A DNA stretch of 42,139 bases from Hespellia sp. (GCA_022790755.1 JAAVXR010000004.1:1-42139), one strand, 5' to 3'; counted from the stretch's first letter, positions 24,100-32,427 are shown. The notes: generated from the letters alone by a model not told the origin. A program made the numbers and translations.

Positions 24100-24918
24100 T
24101 TACATATATCCACCTCTGTCAACGGTAAACATCTGTCCGTTCACATTTTTCGCCAAATCAGAAATCAGATAAATCGCCGCATAGGCAACCTGCTTCAGAT
24201 CCACCGGAACCGCACGGTTCGTTCTGGCTTTCATGATATCCACCATACTCCCGTTCACTACCGGCAGAATCCCCGACGCCTGCACCTTCTCGCCCGCGTC
24301 GTACATATGAGAGGCGCCGCTTGCCACGTCTACCGATGTATTGCTCGGGAAAGATCCCGGATTCAGAAGATTACAGCGAACACCCGTGCCAACACAGCGC
24401 ATTGCCATCTGACGGGTCAGCCCCCACTCTGCATATTTCGCCGCGCAGTATACCGCGTCGCAGATCGGCCGTCCGATATTGTTTGACCCGATATTCAAAA
24501 TGATTCCGTCGTCTCGCTCCAGGAAATGTTTCATCGCCTCCCGGTTATAACGAAGCAGTCCCTTAACGTCTGTATCAATGATATCGTCAATATAGTCATC
24601 GTCACACACTTCAATGGAAACACAATCCCCGGTGCGGGACGCGTTCGTCACAAGCGCGTCAAACTTTCCATATTTTTCTAAAACGGTCTGACATACTCTC
24701 GGCGCGTCTTCTTTTTTCTTGAAGTCCGCAACAAGTGGAAATACTTCTCCGCCCTTTGCCTCGATCTCCTTCGCCGCCTCTTTCAGCTTCGCTTTGTTTC
24801 TGCCGGTCATCACAACCACAGCGCCCTCCGCCGCAAATTCTTCTGCGAACACTTTGCCAAGACCGCCGCTTGCTCCAATTAGAATAATCACTTTATCTTT
24901 TAGTATCTGTCTGTCCAC
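24100..24918 (-). CDS. Short-chain dehydrogenase/reductase (SDR), 272 residues
   Basis: Rossmann motif IGASGGLGKVFAEEF at residues about 13-27 (IGASGGLG rather than TGxxxGxG), NAS in the NNAG position (VTNASRTG), the active-site serine in NIGSNNIG, and YCAAK as the YxxxK pair. It starts at a GTG (24918) right after the TGA of the MFS gene, with GGAGGTGAAGTGA as ribosome site. The C-terminus VNGQMFTVDRGGYM is that of classical SDRs. NAD(P)-linked oxidation of a hydroxyl or reduction of a keto group on a CoA-bound intermediate is likely. CVGTGVRCN is shared with the next SDR upstream (26178-26975), so the two are probably paralogues. It is followed by a 126-bp gap before the SLC13 gene. Confidence 0.88.
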   Translation of the reverse strand: MDRQILKDKVIILIGASGGLGKVFAEEFAAEGAVVVMTGRNKAKLKEAAKEIEAKGGEVFPLVADFKKKEDAPRVCQTVLEKYGKFDALVTNASRTGDCVSIEVCDDDYIDDIIDTDVKGLLRYNREAMKHFLERDDGIILNIGSNNIGRPICDAVYCAAKYAEWGLTRQMAMRCVGTGVRCNLLNPGSFPSNTSVDVASGASHMYDAGEKVQASGILPVVNGSMVDIMKARTNRAVPVDLKQVAYAAIYLISDLAKNVNGQMFTVDRGGYM

Positions 24919-26160
24919 TCACTTCACCTCCGGGACCGATACACTTTCTTTCCTTGCCGCGATCTTCTTATCACTGATCGTAAATGCAAGCACAAGACCA
25001 AGTAACTGGAATCCGGCAACTACCAAAAATGCCTGATTGTAAACGCCGGTTGCATCCACGATTGCCGCGGCAGCCATCGGTCCGATAAAGGATGCGATTC
25101 CAAAAGAAATATTGGTATATCCATAAATCGTTCCCATATATTTCTTACCAAACACTGCTGTAATGGAAGCCCATGTGAGCGGCACGCAGGCGCCATAACA
25201 GGCTGCCAGAATTACCGTACCCACAATCATCGTGGCCGGCGACGTATAACGGGTAAATAAAAACATATTGACTGTCGCAACTGCAAAGAGCGCCTTCCAT
25301 GTTGTAAATACGCCAAGGCGATCAGAAATCGCACCCAGGAGCAAACGTCCCGCCGTATTTCCCACTGCAATAGCCATAACCAGTGTCGCGCCGCTTTCCC
25401 AGTTTGCCTGCATTACGGAAATCATAGCCACATGTGCGGTCAGCATCTGTCCGGACATCGCCGCGCATCCCATGCATAAAAACAGTATCCAGAATTCATA
25501 TTTTTTCAGAGCCTGCTCGCCTGTGTATTTATTTTTATAAAGAGAAGTATCTACCTCTGCAGCATCTTCCCCTGTTTCCAGCTGCTCCTTGCCCGGTGTC
25601 GGGAAAATTAACGACAGACCGCCAATCAGGATACCTGCCGCAATACCAATGATTACAAATGTCATCTTAAGACCGACAGAATTCAAAAGAGCATTGATAA
25701 TCGGCGACATATAGAAAGAAGACAACGCTACGCCAGCCGTGCCAATACCAGAGACCAAACCTTTATATTTTTCAGGCCAGAACTTTACAGCGGTTGGAGC
25801 CGTCACTGCTGACACAGATGTGGACGACATACCAAGCAGCAAACCAACCGAAAACAGCATGACGATCGGAGATCTTGTATAACCGCTAATAATCAAGCCG
25901 GCACACATACAAACCGCACCGAGCATGGTAGAATATTTCGGTTTCCATCTTTCTGAAATTTTTGCCGCGCCTACGGCCCACGTCGCCGCAACTATCATCA
26001 GAACAGAATACGGAAGCGACGCCTGCAAAGCTGTCCATCCATATTCAGCAATCATAGATTTTCCTAACATACTCCAGCAATACTGAGCGCCGGTACAAAG
26101 ATTTAAAAGCACAGCTACGACAAGCGCACGCTTTGCAACACCAGTTATAGTAGTTTTCAT
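24919..26160 (-). CDS. MFS transporter, oxalate/formate antiporter (OFA) type
   Basis: 413 residues from the ATG at 26160, where GGAGG sits seven bases upstream (the ATG at 26166 is too close to it). Twelve hydrophobic helices with a central loop (PTPGKEQLETGEDAAEV, about 195-215). The N-terminal LLNLCTGAQYCWSMLGKSMI and the WGxAxxxSxPYS-like stretch after it fit OFA carriers, which exchange or import carboxylates such as oxalate, formate or pyruvate. It lies 17 bp after the stop of the upstream SDR and abuts the next SDR start, so it is firmly inside the operon. It is predicted to move the pathway's substrate or product across the membrane; specificity is unknown. Confidence 0.85.
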   Translation of the reverse strand: MKTTITGVAKRALVVAVLLNLCTGAQYCWSMLGKSMIAEYGWTALQASLPYSVLMIVAATWAVGAAKISERWKPKYSTMLGAVCMCAGLIISGYTRSPIVMLFSVGLLLGMSSTSVSAVTAPTAVKFWPEKYKGLVSGIGTAGVALSSFYMSPIINALLNSVGLKMTFVIIGIAAGILIGGLSLIFPTPGKEQLETGEDAAEVDTSLYKNKYTGEQALKKYEFWILFLCMGCAAMSGQMLTAHVAMISVMQANWESGATLVMAIAVGNTAGRLLLGAISDRLGVFTTWKALFAVATVNMFLFTRYTSPATMIVGTVILAACYGACVPLTWASITAVFGKKYMGTIYGYTNISFGIASFIGPMAAAAIVDATGVYNQAFLVVAGFQLLGLVLAFTISDKKIAARKESVSVPEVK

Positions 26161-26177
26161 TTTCATTCCTCCAATTC

Positions 26178-26975
26178 TTACAAATAAGATCCATTATCTA
26201 CGGTAATAATCTGTCCCTGAATCGCCTTAGACAAATCGCTTCCCAAAAACAGCGCCAGATTTGCCTGATCTTCCGGCTGACATGCGACATGCATCTCTTC
26301 GCTTTCTCTTACCGTTCTTGTATGCAATATCGGCAACATATCCTGTCCGGCAGGCGCAAGTCCGGCTCCCTTTTCCTGTGTCTGCGACATTGGTGTGATC
26401 GTATAACCCGGACAGAGAGAATTGCATCTTACTCCGGTTCCCACACAGCGGATCGCAGTATTTTTTGTCAACATATTTACTCCACCCTTTGTAGATGCGT
26501 AGACGGAACCACACATCGGACGAACGCCGTTTACCGAAGATACATTGATGATGGAACCACTTTTTGCTGGAAGCATATACTGCAGCGCCTCCCTCGTCCA
26601 GATCACCGGACCCCGGAAGTTAATCGCGATTGTACTGTCCACCACATCGTCCGGAATACAGTCGATTCTCCACTGTTCTCCGACGCCCGCATTGTTGACC
26701 AGAATATCCACCTTTCCAAATTCTTCAATTGTCTTTGCAAAGACCTCTTTACAGTGCTCTGTAGAAGAAACATCTCCAGTCATACCAATCACTTTGTTCC
26801 CCAAATCAGCCTTCGCAGCGATCTCTTCCACCGCTTTATCCAATTTTGCCTTTCCACGGGCCGTCAAAACCACATTCGCACCTTCCTGTACATACAATTC
26901 TGCGATCGCATACCCAATTCCATAACTTGCGCCTGTTACAATTGCTGTTTTTCCTTCCAATAAATGTTGTTTCAT
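26178..26975 (-). CDS. Short-chain dehydrogenase/reductase (SDR), 265 residues
   Basis: Started at the ATG at 26975, with AAAGGATGAGAAAATT before it. TGASYGIGYAIAEL (near residue 15) is the cofactor site, NNAG follows at about 91, the active-site serine is in NVSSVNG, and YASTK is the catalytic pair. CVGTGVRCNSLCPGYTITP is a conserved post-catalytic stretch. It resembles the SDR of the right-hand side (38227-39012) in the opening LLExKTxIVTGASxGIGYA and in the xSxNGxxP segment, so the two are likely paralogues in divergent arms of the cluster. Oxidation or reduction at C3 of a CoA-bound acid is the simplest role. 17 bp separate it from the MFS gene. Confidence 0.88.
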   Translation of the reverse strand: MKQHLLEGKTAIVTGASYGIGYAIAELYVQEGANVVLTARGKAKLDKAVEEIAAKADLGNKVIGMTGDVSSTEHCKEVFAKTIEEFGKVDILVNNAGVGEQWRIDCIPDDVVDSTIAINFRGPVIWTREALQYMLPAKSGSIINVSSVNGVRPMCGSVYASTKGGVNMLTKNTAIRCVGTGVRCNSLCPGYTITPMSQTQEKGAGLAPAGQDMLPILHTRTVRESEEMHVACQPEDQANLALFLGSDLSKAIQGQIITVDNGSYL

Positions 26976-27011
26976 AATTTTCTCATCCTTTCTCCTGCAT
27001 AAATTCATAAA

Positions 27012-28196
27012 TTACTTCTTTACCGCCTGCGGATCTCTCCCGGCAAGCGCACGGGTGATCGTTCTTCTTTGAATCTGATTGGTACCGCTAAAGATCTGGA
27101 AAATCTTTGCATCGCGCATATATTTCTCAACCGGATATTCTTTTATATAGCCATATCCACCCAGACACTGTACGGCGTCCGTCGTCGTCTGCATTGTGCA
27201 ATCCGAAATGTACATTTTACAAACGGAACCCATCGTTCCAATGTTCTTACCATCCCGCAGCGCGCTCAACGTATAGTACAGAAGTCCTCTGCTCGCCTCT
27301 GTTCTCGCTTTCATGTCCGCAATCATAAAGGAAAGGCCTTCATGATCGATGATTCGTTTGCCAAACTGTCTTCTTTCCTTTGCATACTCGACAGCCTTAT
27401 CCAATGCTGCTTCCGCCAGACCAAGATTAAAAGACATTCCTACCGCACGGCCTTCGTTGCTGATCAGTTCCAGACTGTACTTCAGTCCCTTTCCCACTTC
27501 ACCGATTACATGATCTTCCGGCACACGTACATCTTCAAAAATCACCTCCGATGTCTCAGAAAGTTTCAGACCCATCTTATTTTCCTTCTTGCCGATTTGT
27601 ACTCCCCTTTCCTTTTCAACCAGGAAAAACGTGATTCCTTTTCCTGCACTGACACTCTTGTCCGTCCACGCCGCTACCAGGAAATAATTAGAAATCGGCC
27701 CGTTGGATGCAAAACATTTCGTTCCATTGATCACCCATTCGTTGCCGTCCTTCACGGCTGTTGTGCGCATCGCCGTCACATCGGAACCCGCTCCGGCCTC
27801 CGTGATACAGAAACATCCGAGCTTCTCGCCGGCCATAATGCCGTCCGCCCATGCCTGTTTCTCCTCATCGGAAAGTCCGCTCGCAAGAATCATTGGGAAA
27901 TATGTACCTGCATTGTAGAAACTGAATGTAAATCCTGCGTCGATCTTGGCCATCTCTTCTGCGATCAACGCCTGCGTCACTACATCCAGACCAAGGCCAC
28001 CCCATTCTTCCGGAACGTTCATTCCAAAATATCCTGCCTCCGCCATCTTCTTGTGAACGTCCATCGGATATTTCCCTCTTCCCTCATCCGCATGCTCTAA
28101 TGCTTCAATTTGAGGCAATAATTCTTTTTCCAAAATCACTCGCGCGCCCTCGGCAAGTTCTTTTTGTTCTTCTGTCGCCAATAAATATTCCATCAT
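27012..28196 (-). CDS. Acyl-CoA dehydrogenase family protein, atypical active site
   Basis: 394 residues from the ATG at 28196, where GAGGAAAA precedes it. A much longer in-frame extension to 28436 would run through the sigma-54 promoter and is rejected. Domains: N-terminal helices (LLATEEQKELAEGARVILEK), the FAD-binding CFCITEAGAGSDVTAMRTTA at about 131-150, the middle beta-domain, and the C-terminal four-helix domain with ERRQFGKRI and QCLGGYGYIKEYPVEKYMRDAK. The segment that in short-chain enzymes reads IYEGT, with the catalytic Glu, reads IFSGTNQIQ here, so Glu is replaced by Ser; a nearby LISNEGR may supply another Glu. First gene of the left sigma-54 operon. Electrons would pass to the EtfAB of the divergent operon. 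Confidence 0.88.
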   Translation of the reverse strand: MMEYLLATEEQKELAEGARVILEKELLPQIEALEHADEGRGKYPMDVHKKMAEAGYFGMNVPEEWGGLGLDVVTQALIAEEMAKIDAGFTFSFYNAGTYFPMILASGLSDEEKQAWADGIMAGEKLGCFCITEAGAGSDVTAMRTTAVKDGNEWVINGTKCFASNGPISNYFLVAAWTDKSVSAGKGITFFLVEKERGVQIGKKENKMGLKLSETSEVIFEDVRVPEDHVIGEVGKGLKYSLELISNEGRAVGMSFNLGLAEAALDKAVEYAKERRQFGKRIIDHEGLSFMIADMKARTEASRGLLYYTLSALRDGKNIGTMGSVCKMYISDCTMQTTTDAVQCLGGYGYIKEYPVEKYMRDAKIFQIFSGTNQIQRRTITRALAGRDPQAVKK

Positions 28197-28276
28197 TTTT
28201 CCTCTAATCTCCTTTCTGATTTCACTATGATCCAGAAAATATATTTCGGATTCTTTCTCTTGTCTTTTTATTAACC

Positions 28277-28292
28277 AGCAACTCCCGTGCCA
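28277..28292 (-). promoter_or_regulatory. Sigma-54 promoter of the left catabolic operon
   Basis: On the minus strand TGGCACGGGAGTTGCT: -24 element TGGCAC (28287-28292), five bases, -12 element TTGCT (28277-28281). This matches the sigma-54 consensus exactly in the invariant GG and GC. Transcription would start near 28265, about 70 bp before the acyl-CoA dehydrogenase start. Confidence 0.9.
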
Positions 28293-28384
28293 AATATAAA
28301 AAGACTGTATTTTATGCCAATTTCGCGGGCTCTCTGGAAATTTTGTAGTCCTGGAAACACCATTTCTGTTACCTTTTCCAATAT

Positions 28385-28423
28385 TGACACACTTATAAGT
28401 GTTACTTTTTAGAAAATGACACA
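28385..28423. promoter_or_regulatory. Candidate activator binding sites (UAS) for the left operon
   Basis: TGACACA at 28385-28391 and 28417-28423, 32 bp apart (about three helical turns). The first overlaps a perfect ACACTTATAAGTGT palindrome (28389-28402). They lie 93-125 bp upstream of the -24 element and directly upstream of the activator's own promoter. The same heptamer recurs three times ahead of the right operon. Confidence 0.6.
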
Positions 28424-28429
28424 TTTTAA

Positions 28430-28459
28430 TGGACATCTAACTATTTTTTGTGTTATACT
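28430..28459 (+). promoter_or_regulatory. Promoter of the sigma-54 activator gene
   Basis: TGGACA (28430-28435), 18 bp, TATACT (28454-28459), about 90 bp before the ATG at 28549. The TGACACA sites adjoin its -35 box, which would allow autoregulation. Confidence 0.5.
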
Positions 28460-28548
28460 CAGTAAACGATACTAAAATCAAAATCATAATTCATGTAGAG
28501 ATAACGCCGATATGATTTTACCCTGTCATTTATCAACGAGGTACCAGT

Positions 28549-30450
28549 ATGCAGAAATACCACACTTTTCCACGTTCAGATACGAAGCAATTTCAAGAAC
28601 ACTTCCAGAACAATCTCTGGAACTATACCTATTTAGATCGCAATTTAAAGAGTATTTTTGTCGTAGAAAAAATCCCGCCGCACGTATGCCTGGCATATTT
28701 TGATGCTGACGGATTCTTAATCGAACTTTACGGTGATACAGAATCTGTCGATACCTTATCGAAACTGGGAATTTCCACGGGTACCATCTGGACCGAAGAA
28801 GGAATCGGCTACAATGCCATCACCGCCGGTCTGACCAGAAAACAGGCAGTATCCAGCAGCGGAACAGAACATGATTTACCGGCATTAAAAGACTTGGCTC
28901 TTTATTACTGCCCCATTTCCCTGCGCCGGCTATCGGTCGATTATATGCGCAGCAAACCTCCTCAGGACTTCGGTGGTGTCGCAGTGATTGTTCCGTTGGA
29001 ATATGATCAGACACACTATTCTTTTTTAAGCGCCGCTATCGCTCATGACACCGTTATGACACTGCATTTTAATCAACACGCCATCCGTTTATACGAACAA
29101 GTCGGCTCCGGTCTTTTGATTATAGACAGCCGCATGAATCGTGAAAAGGTCACCATCACCCACGCAAATCAAACCTTATTTCGTGCGCTCGGAATTCCTC
29201 CGAGAGACCTGTTCTTCTCTCCTCTGGAAGATTTTCTGGATCCCAGAACGAATTCCGAACTCTGGGATCTGGTGAAAAAGCAGGAAGACGCCAAAGATGT
29301 CCATATTACTTTAACCATAGAAAAGAAAGCCATCCATTGTATGATCACCTGTCTTGCCTTCAATCAGCCGTTCTTAAATGCAAGCGGTATTATTTGCTAC
29401 ATCACAACGCCTCAAATGGAAAGCCGAAGCGTCGCTCGGAAAATGGGAAATTCGGCGATTCTGTCTTTTCCAAATATTATCGGGGAAAGCTCTTCGATCC
29501 GCTCTGCAATTCACAGAGCAACTTTGATTGCCAATACCGACAGTAATGTAATGATTCTGGGGGAAAGCGGCGTCGGCAAAGATGTATTTGCCCAGGCGAT
29601 CCACAATGCCAGTCTGCGAAAAAACAAACCGTTCATCGCAGTCAACTGCGGCGCCTTGCCACGAGATCTGATCGCCAGTGAACTATTCGGCTATGACAGC
29701 GGCGCTTTCACCGGCGCAAAACGAAATGGAAACATCGGCAAATTTGAACTTGCCAATGGCGGAACTATTTTTCTTGATGAAATCGGGGATCTGCCTCTGG
29801 ATCTCCAGGCGAACCTTCTTCGTGTCGTGGAGCAGAAGCAATTGATGCGGCTCGGAAGTAACCGCCTGATTGATATTGATGTGAAAATTATTTCTGCGAC
29901 CAACACAAATATGTCGCATATGATTGAACAACGATTGTTTCGATCGGATCTGTTTTTCCGCCTCAGTACGCTGCGCTTATCTCTTGCCCCTTTGCGCGAG
30001 CGCGAAAATGACGTAGTACTGCTCGCCAATCATTTTATCGAAACGATCAGCCAGCGAATCGGCCGTAAAGACTCTATGAGACTTTCTACAGAAGCGGAAG
30101 AATTGCTAACCACCCTTTCCTGGCCGGGAAATGTCCGCGAACTACAGAACCTGATGGAATGTATCGTACAATTATACCCAGATCCAATCATTCTGCCGCA
30201 GCACATTCTGGAAAATATCAGTCTCGGCTCAACAGACCCAAACCTGTCCGCAACTTCCATCGTCCCAGGGATGACTGATCTGCCTTTCACACGGTCCATG
30301 CCGCGCAAAAGAAAAGTCCTCTCAAAAGAGGACATTCAAAATGCATTGGATATGTGCGGCGGCAATCGTAGCCAGGCTGCGGAATATCTGGGAATCGCAA
30401 GAAAAACATTGTATCGGAAGATGGAACAGTTTGGAATTGAGGGAAGATGA
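28549..30450 (+). CDS. Sigma-54-dependent transcriptional activator (AAA+, Fis-type HTH)
   Basis: 633 residues. The N-terminal part (about 45-180) is GAF-like (FDADGFLIELYGD, GTIWTEEGIGYNAI) and about 180-300 PAS-like (GSGLLIIDSRMNREK, then ITHANQTLFRALGI): the sensory region, similar in plan to AcoR-type activators. The AAA+ domain has Walker A GESGVGKD at about 338, the GAFTGA loop that contacts sigma-54 at about 385, Walker B FLDEIGDLP, and the arginine-finger region PLRERENDV. The C-terminal Fis helix-turn-helix is at about 597-628 (GGNRSQAAEYLGIARKTLYRK). No receiver domain, so it probably senses a small molecule directly. Start supported by GAGG eight bases upstream. Divergent from the left operon, convergent with rpoN; the likely activator of both operons. 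Confidence 0.95.
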   Translation: MQKYHTFPRSDTKQFQEHFQNNLWNYTYLDRNLKSIFVVEKIPPHVCLAYFDADGFLIELYGDTESVDTLSKLGISTGTIWTEEGIGYNAITAGLTRKQAVSSSGTEHDLPALKDLALYYCPISLRRLSVDYMRSKPPQDFGGVAVIVPLEYDQTHYSFLSAAIAHDTVMTLHFNQHAIRLYEQVGSGLLIIDSRMNREKVTITHANQTLFRALGIPPRDLFFSPLEDFLDPRTNSELWDLVKKQEDAKDVHITLTIEKKAIHCMITCLAFNQPFLNASGIICYITTPQMESRSVARKMGNSAILSFPNIIGESSSIRSAIHRATLIANTDSNVMILGESGVGKDVFAQAIHNASLRKNKPFIAVNCGALPRDLIASELFGYDSGAFTGAKRNGNIGKFELANGGTIFLDEIGDLPLDLQANLLRVVEQKQLMRLGSNRLIDIDVKIISATNTNMSHMIEQRLFRSDLFFRLSTLRLSLAPLRERENDVVLLANHFIETISQRIGRKDSMRLSTEAEELLTTLSWPGNVRELQNLMECIVQLYPDPIILPQHILENISLGSTDPNLSATSIVPGMTDLPFTRSMPRKRKVLSKEDIQNALDMCGGNRSQAAEYLGIARKTLYRKMEQFGIEGR

Positions 30451-30490
30451 TGGAACATTGTTTTCCCTCCTCAGCCTGAAGACATCTCGC

Positions 30491-31852
30491 TTATGCAAAA
30501 ATCTTCCTTCCCCTGCAATTTGCAATATGCATACTTTCCCGATATTTTGCAACCGTTCTGCGGGAAATATCAATCTCTTGTTCCTTCAAAAACTCTGCGA
30601 TTCTCTGATCACTGTAGGGCTTCCCTTTATCCTCGGACTCAATTATTTGCTCAATTTTCTGTTTAATCTGAAGCACCGCCACGCTATCCTCATCTTCCGG
30701 CTGACTGACTCCTTTCGGGAAGAAATAGCTCAACGCATAAATCCCCCAACAGCATTGGAGATATTTTCCTTTGATCGCGCGGCTGACGGTGGACTCATGT
30801 ACTCCCATAATCTCAGCCGCCTCCTGGAGCCGAAATGGTTTCAACGCTTTTTCTCCGGTCAAAAAGAATGCTTTCTGCGCATCAATAATACATTTCGTCA
30901 AAGACAACAGCGTCGAACTCCTCCTATGGATGCACTGTTGAATTCCTTCCGCCCGTTTTACTTTCTGAATCAGATAATCCTTTACATCCTGATCACAGTC
31001 TGATTTCATCATTTTCAGATATTCCTGATTCACATGTAAAACCGGGCAGGAATAGTCATTTAATAATATCTCAAAACGATCCTTAAATTTTACCACCGTC
31101 ACATCCGGCACAATATACCGAAGCAATTCGCCATTGTCAAATCCCTGTGCAGGGCGCGGATTCAACTCCCGGATATGTGAGACCGCTTCCACCACGCTGG
31201 TAAGCGGAAGCTTTAATTTTTTTGCAATAATATGTAACTGATTCTTCCCAAGAACCTCCATATAATTCGAGACAATCTCCTGTTCCAGTTCACTGTCTTC
31301 CTGTCCTTCCAACTGCTTCAAAAGGCAGTCTCGCAGTGAGCCCGCACACACTCCGGCCGGTTCCAGATTCCGCATAATCTCCAGACATTCTCCCGCCTTT
31401 TCTTCCGATACCTGAAACTGACCTGTAATCTCAGACAGGGGCGCGGTGTAATAACCTCTGGAGTCCAGACACTGTGCAATATAGTCAAAGATTTCCATCT
31501 CCAAATCCGAATATCCCTTGCCCAAAAGCTGCGCTCTCAGAACATCTGCAAGACTCTCCGTCGTTCGGTTTCCCAGATTATTCATTCCATTATTATCTTC
31601 GATATCTTCCTTATCATACCGATAATAAGAACGATTCTGCTCGTCCAGACTGGCCAGCCATTCCAGCTTCTTAATCCGGTCTTCCTCCTTATCCATCGGT
31701 TCTTTTATCTCCAGATCCACCACCGGATTCTCCAGAACTTCCTGCTTCATATAATCCGTCAATTCCTGCGAACTCATCTGCAAAATATTGACCGACTGTA
31801 TCATTTTCTGTGATAAAACCTGCTTTTGACTCTGTTCCAAACGAAGTGACAT
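30491..31852 (-). CDS. rpoN: RNA polymerase sigma-54 factor RpoN
   Basis: 453 residues from the ATG at 31852, which has AGAGGAACGCGT upstream; an in-frame extension to 31909 lacks a site. Region I is present (LRLEQSQKQVLSQKMIQSVNI), followed by an acidic region II and the core-binding and HTH domains, with HESTVSRAIKGKYLQ as the -12 recognition helix region. The RpoN box that reads the -24 element is close to canonical (SRRTVAKYRES) near the C-terminus. The factor directs polymerase to -24/-12 promoters and needs an AAA+ activator, one of which is encoded 41 bp away in convergent orientation. Both sigma-54 promoters seen in the window flank this pair. Whether this is the only rpoN of the genome cannot be told from here. 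Confidence 0.96.
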   Translation of the reverse strand: MSLRLEQSQKQVLSQKMIQSVNILQMSSQELTDYMKQEVLENPVVDLEIKEPMDKEEDRIKKLEWLASLDEQNRSYYRYDKEDIEDNNGMNNLGNRTTESLADVLRAQLLGKGYSDLEMEIFDYIAQCLDSRGYYTAPLSEITGQFQVSEEKAGECLEIMRNLEPAGVCAGSLRDCLLKQLEGQEDSELEQEIVSNYMEVLGKNQLHIIAKKLKLPLTSVVEAVSHIRELNPRPAQGFDNGELLRYIVPDVTVVKFKDRFEILLNDYSCPVLHVNQEYLKMMKSDCDQDVKDYLIQKVKRAEGIQQCIHRRSSTLLSLTKCIIDAQKAFFLTGEKALKPFRLQEAAEIMGVHESTVSRAIKGKYLQCCWGIYALSYFFPKGVSQPEDEDSVAVLQIKQKIEQIIESEDKGKPYSDQRIAEFLKEQEIDISRRTVAKYRESMHIANCRGRKIFA

Positions 31853-32060
31853 ACGCGTTCCTCTATTTATTGTACTTTCCATGAATGCTCTGCAAGACTG
31901 CTCCTGCAAAATTTTTTGATACCTTTATCACGTGTTTTCAAAAATTCTGTCTATATTGTTATTATTATATCATAATTTTAACAATATTGGTACCTATTTT
32001 GCTACTCATTCTATTCACTACCTTTATTATGCTATATTTCCATAATATTCAAGCATAAAG

Positions 32061-32097
32061 AAAAAGACTATCGGCTTTTATTGCTAATAGTCTTTTT
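32061..32097 (-). terminator. Perfect 11-bp hairpin in the leader of rpoN
   Basis: AAAAAGACTAT (32061-32071) and ATAGTCTTTTT (32087-32097) form a hairpin with T runs on both sides, so it can terminate in either direction. It lies 209 bp upstream of the rpoN ATG and just after a 20-codon ORF. It may end a short transcript or attenuate rpoN. Confidence 0.65.
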
Positions 32098-32120
32098 ACT
32101 TCTTTTCCGTTAATGCTTTT

Positions 32121-32148
32121 ATTATAACAGATTTCACAGTCGTTTCAA
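32121..32148 (-). promoter_or_regulatory. Possible promoter upstream of rpoN
   Basis: On the minus strand TTGAAA (32143-32148), 16 bp, TATAAT (32121-32126). Transcription would begin near 32114 and meet the hairpin at 32061-32097 within about 20 nt, which suggests an attenuated or very short transcript. Confidence 0.4.
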
Positions 32149-32196
32149 TCCGTTTATACTGTCTGTAACTGTCATAAAAAAGATTTCCATAATCAT
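32134..32196 (-). CDS. Possible 20-residue peptide ORF upstream of rpoN
   Basis: ATG at 32194-32196 with TAAGGGGGAAA immediately upstream. The product is MIMEIFFMTVTDSINGLKRL, mostly hydrophobic with a basic end. It is followed by a strong hairpin terminator 37 bp after the stop. The combination of a good ribosome site and terminator is what a small-protein gene or leader peptide would show, but the ORF is short enough to be chance, and a promoter-like sequence overlaps its end. Confidence 0.25.
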   Translation of the reverse strand: MIMEIFFMTVTDSINGLKRL

Positions 32197-32239
32197 TTTC
32201 CCCCTTACAATTCAGGGAGGGAAAGCAGAACCCCTCATC

Positions 32240-32275
32240 TGTGTCATTTCACTCTCTTGACACACCACTGACACA
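32240..32275. promoter_or_regulatory. Candidate activator binding sites (UAS) for the right operon
   Basis: TGTGTCA (32240-32246) and TGACACA (32258-32264) form a dyad with an 11-bp spacer; a third TGACACA is at 32269-32275, one helical turn further. They lie 76-111 bp upstream of the -24 element at 32351 and match the heptamers upstream of the left operon. Confidence 0.6.
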
Positions 32276-32350
32276 TTCTTTTATGCACACATACGTACAA
32301 CTTTCATACGATTTCCTCAAATTTCTCAAAAAATCCCACGCATTTTCATT

Positions 32351-32366
32351 TGGCACATAACTTGCT
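32351..32366 (+). promoter_or_regulatory. Sigma-54 promoter of the right catabolic operon
   Basis: TGGCACATAACTTGCT: -24 element TGGCAC (32351-32356), five bases, -12 element TTGCT (32362-32366). Same -24 and -12 boxes and spacing as the left promoter. Transcription would start near 32378, 50 bp before the CoA-transferase start. Confidence 0.9.
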
Positions 32367-32427
32367 CTTCATAATATACGGCAGTGCCTCATCACTGATT
32401 TTTCTTTCAGAAGGGAGTGTAAACATC

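Noticed and set aside
24375-24395. GTGCCA-like sigma-54 match on the minus strand
   Set aside because: The -12 part reads TTCGC rather than TTGC and it lies in the middle of an SDR gene.
28197-28436. 80-residue N-terminal extension of the left acyl-CoA dehydrogenase
   Set aside because: It runs through the sigma-54 promoter and enhancer region and is not family-like; the ATG at 28196 has a good ribosome site.
32350-32427. Upstream ATG for the right CoA-transferase
   Set aside because: It lies on the sigma-54 promoter itself; the family N-terminus begins after the TTG at 32428.
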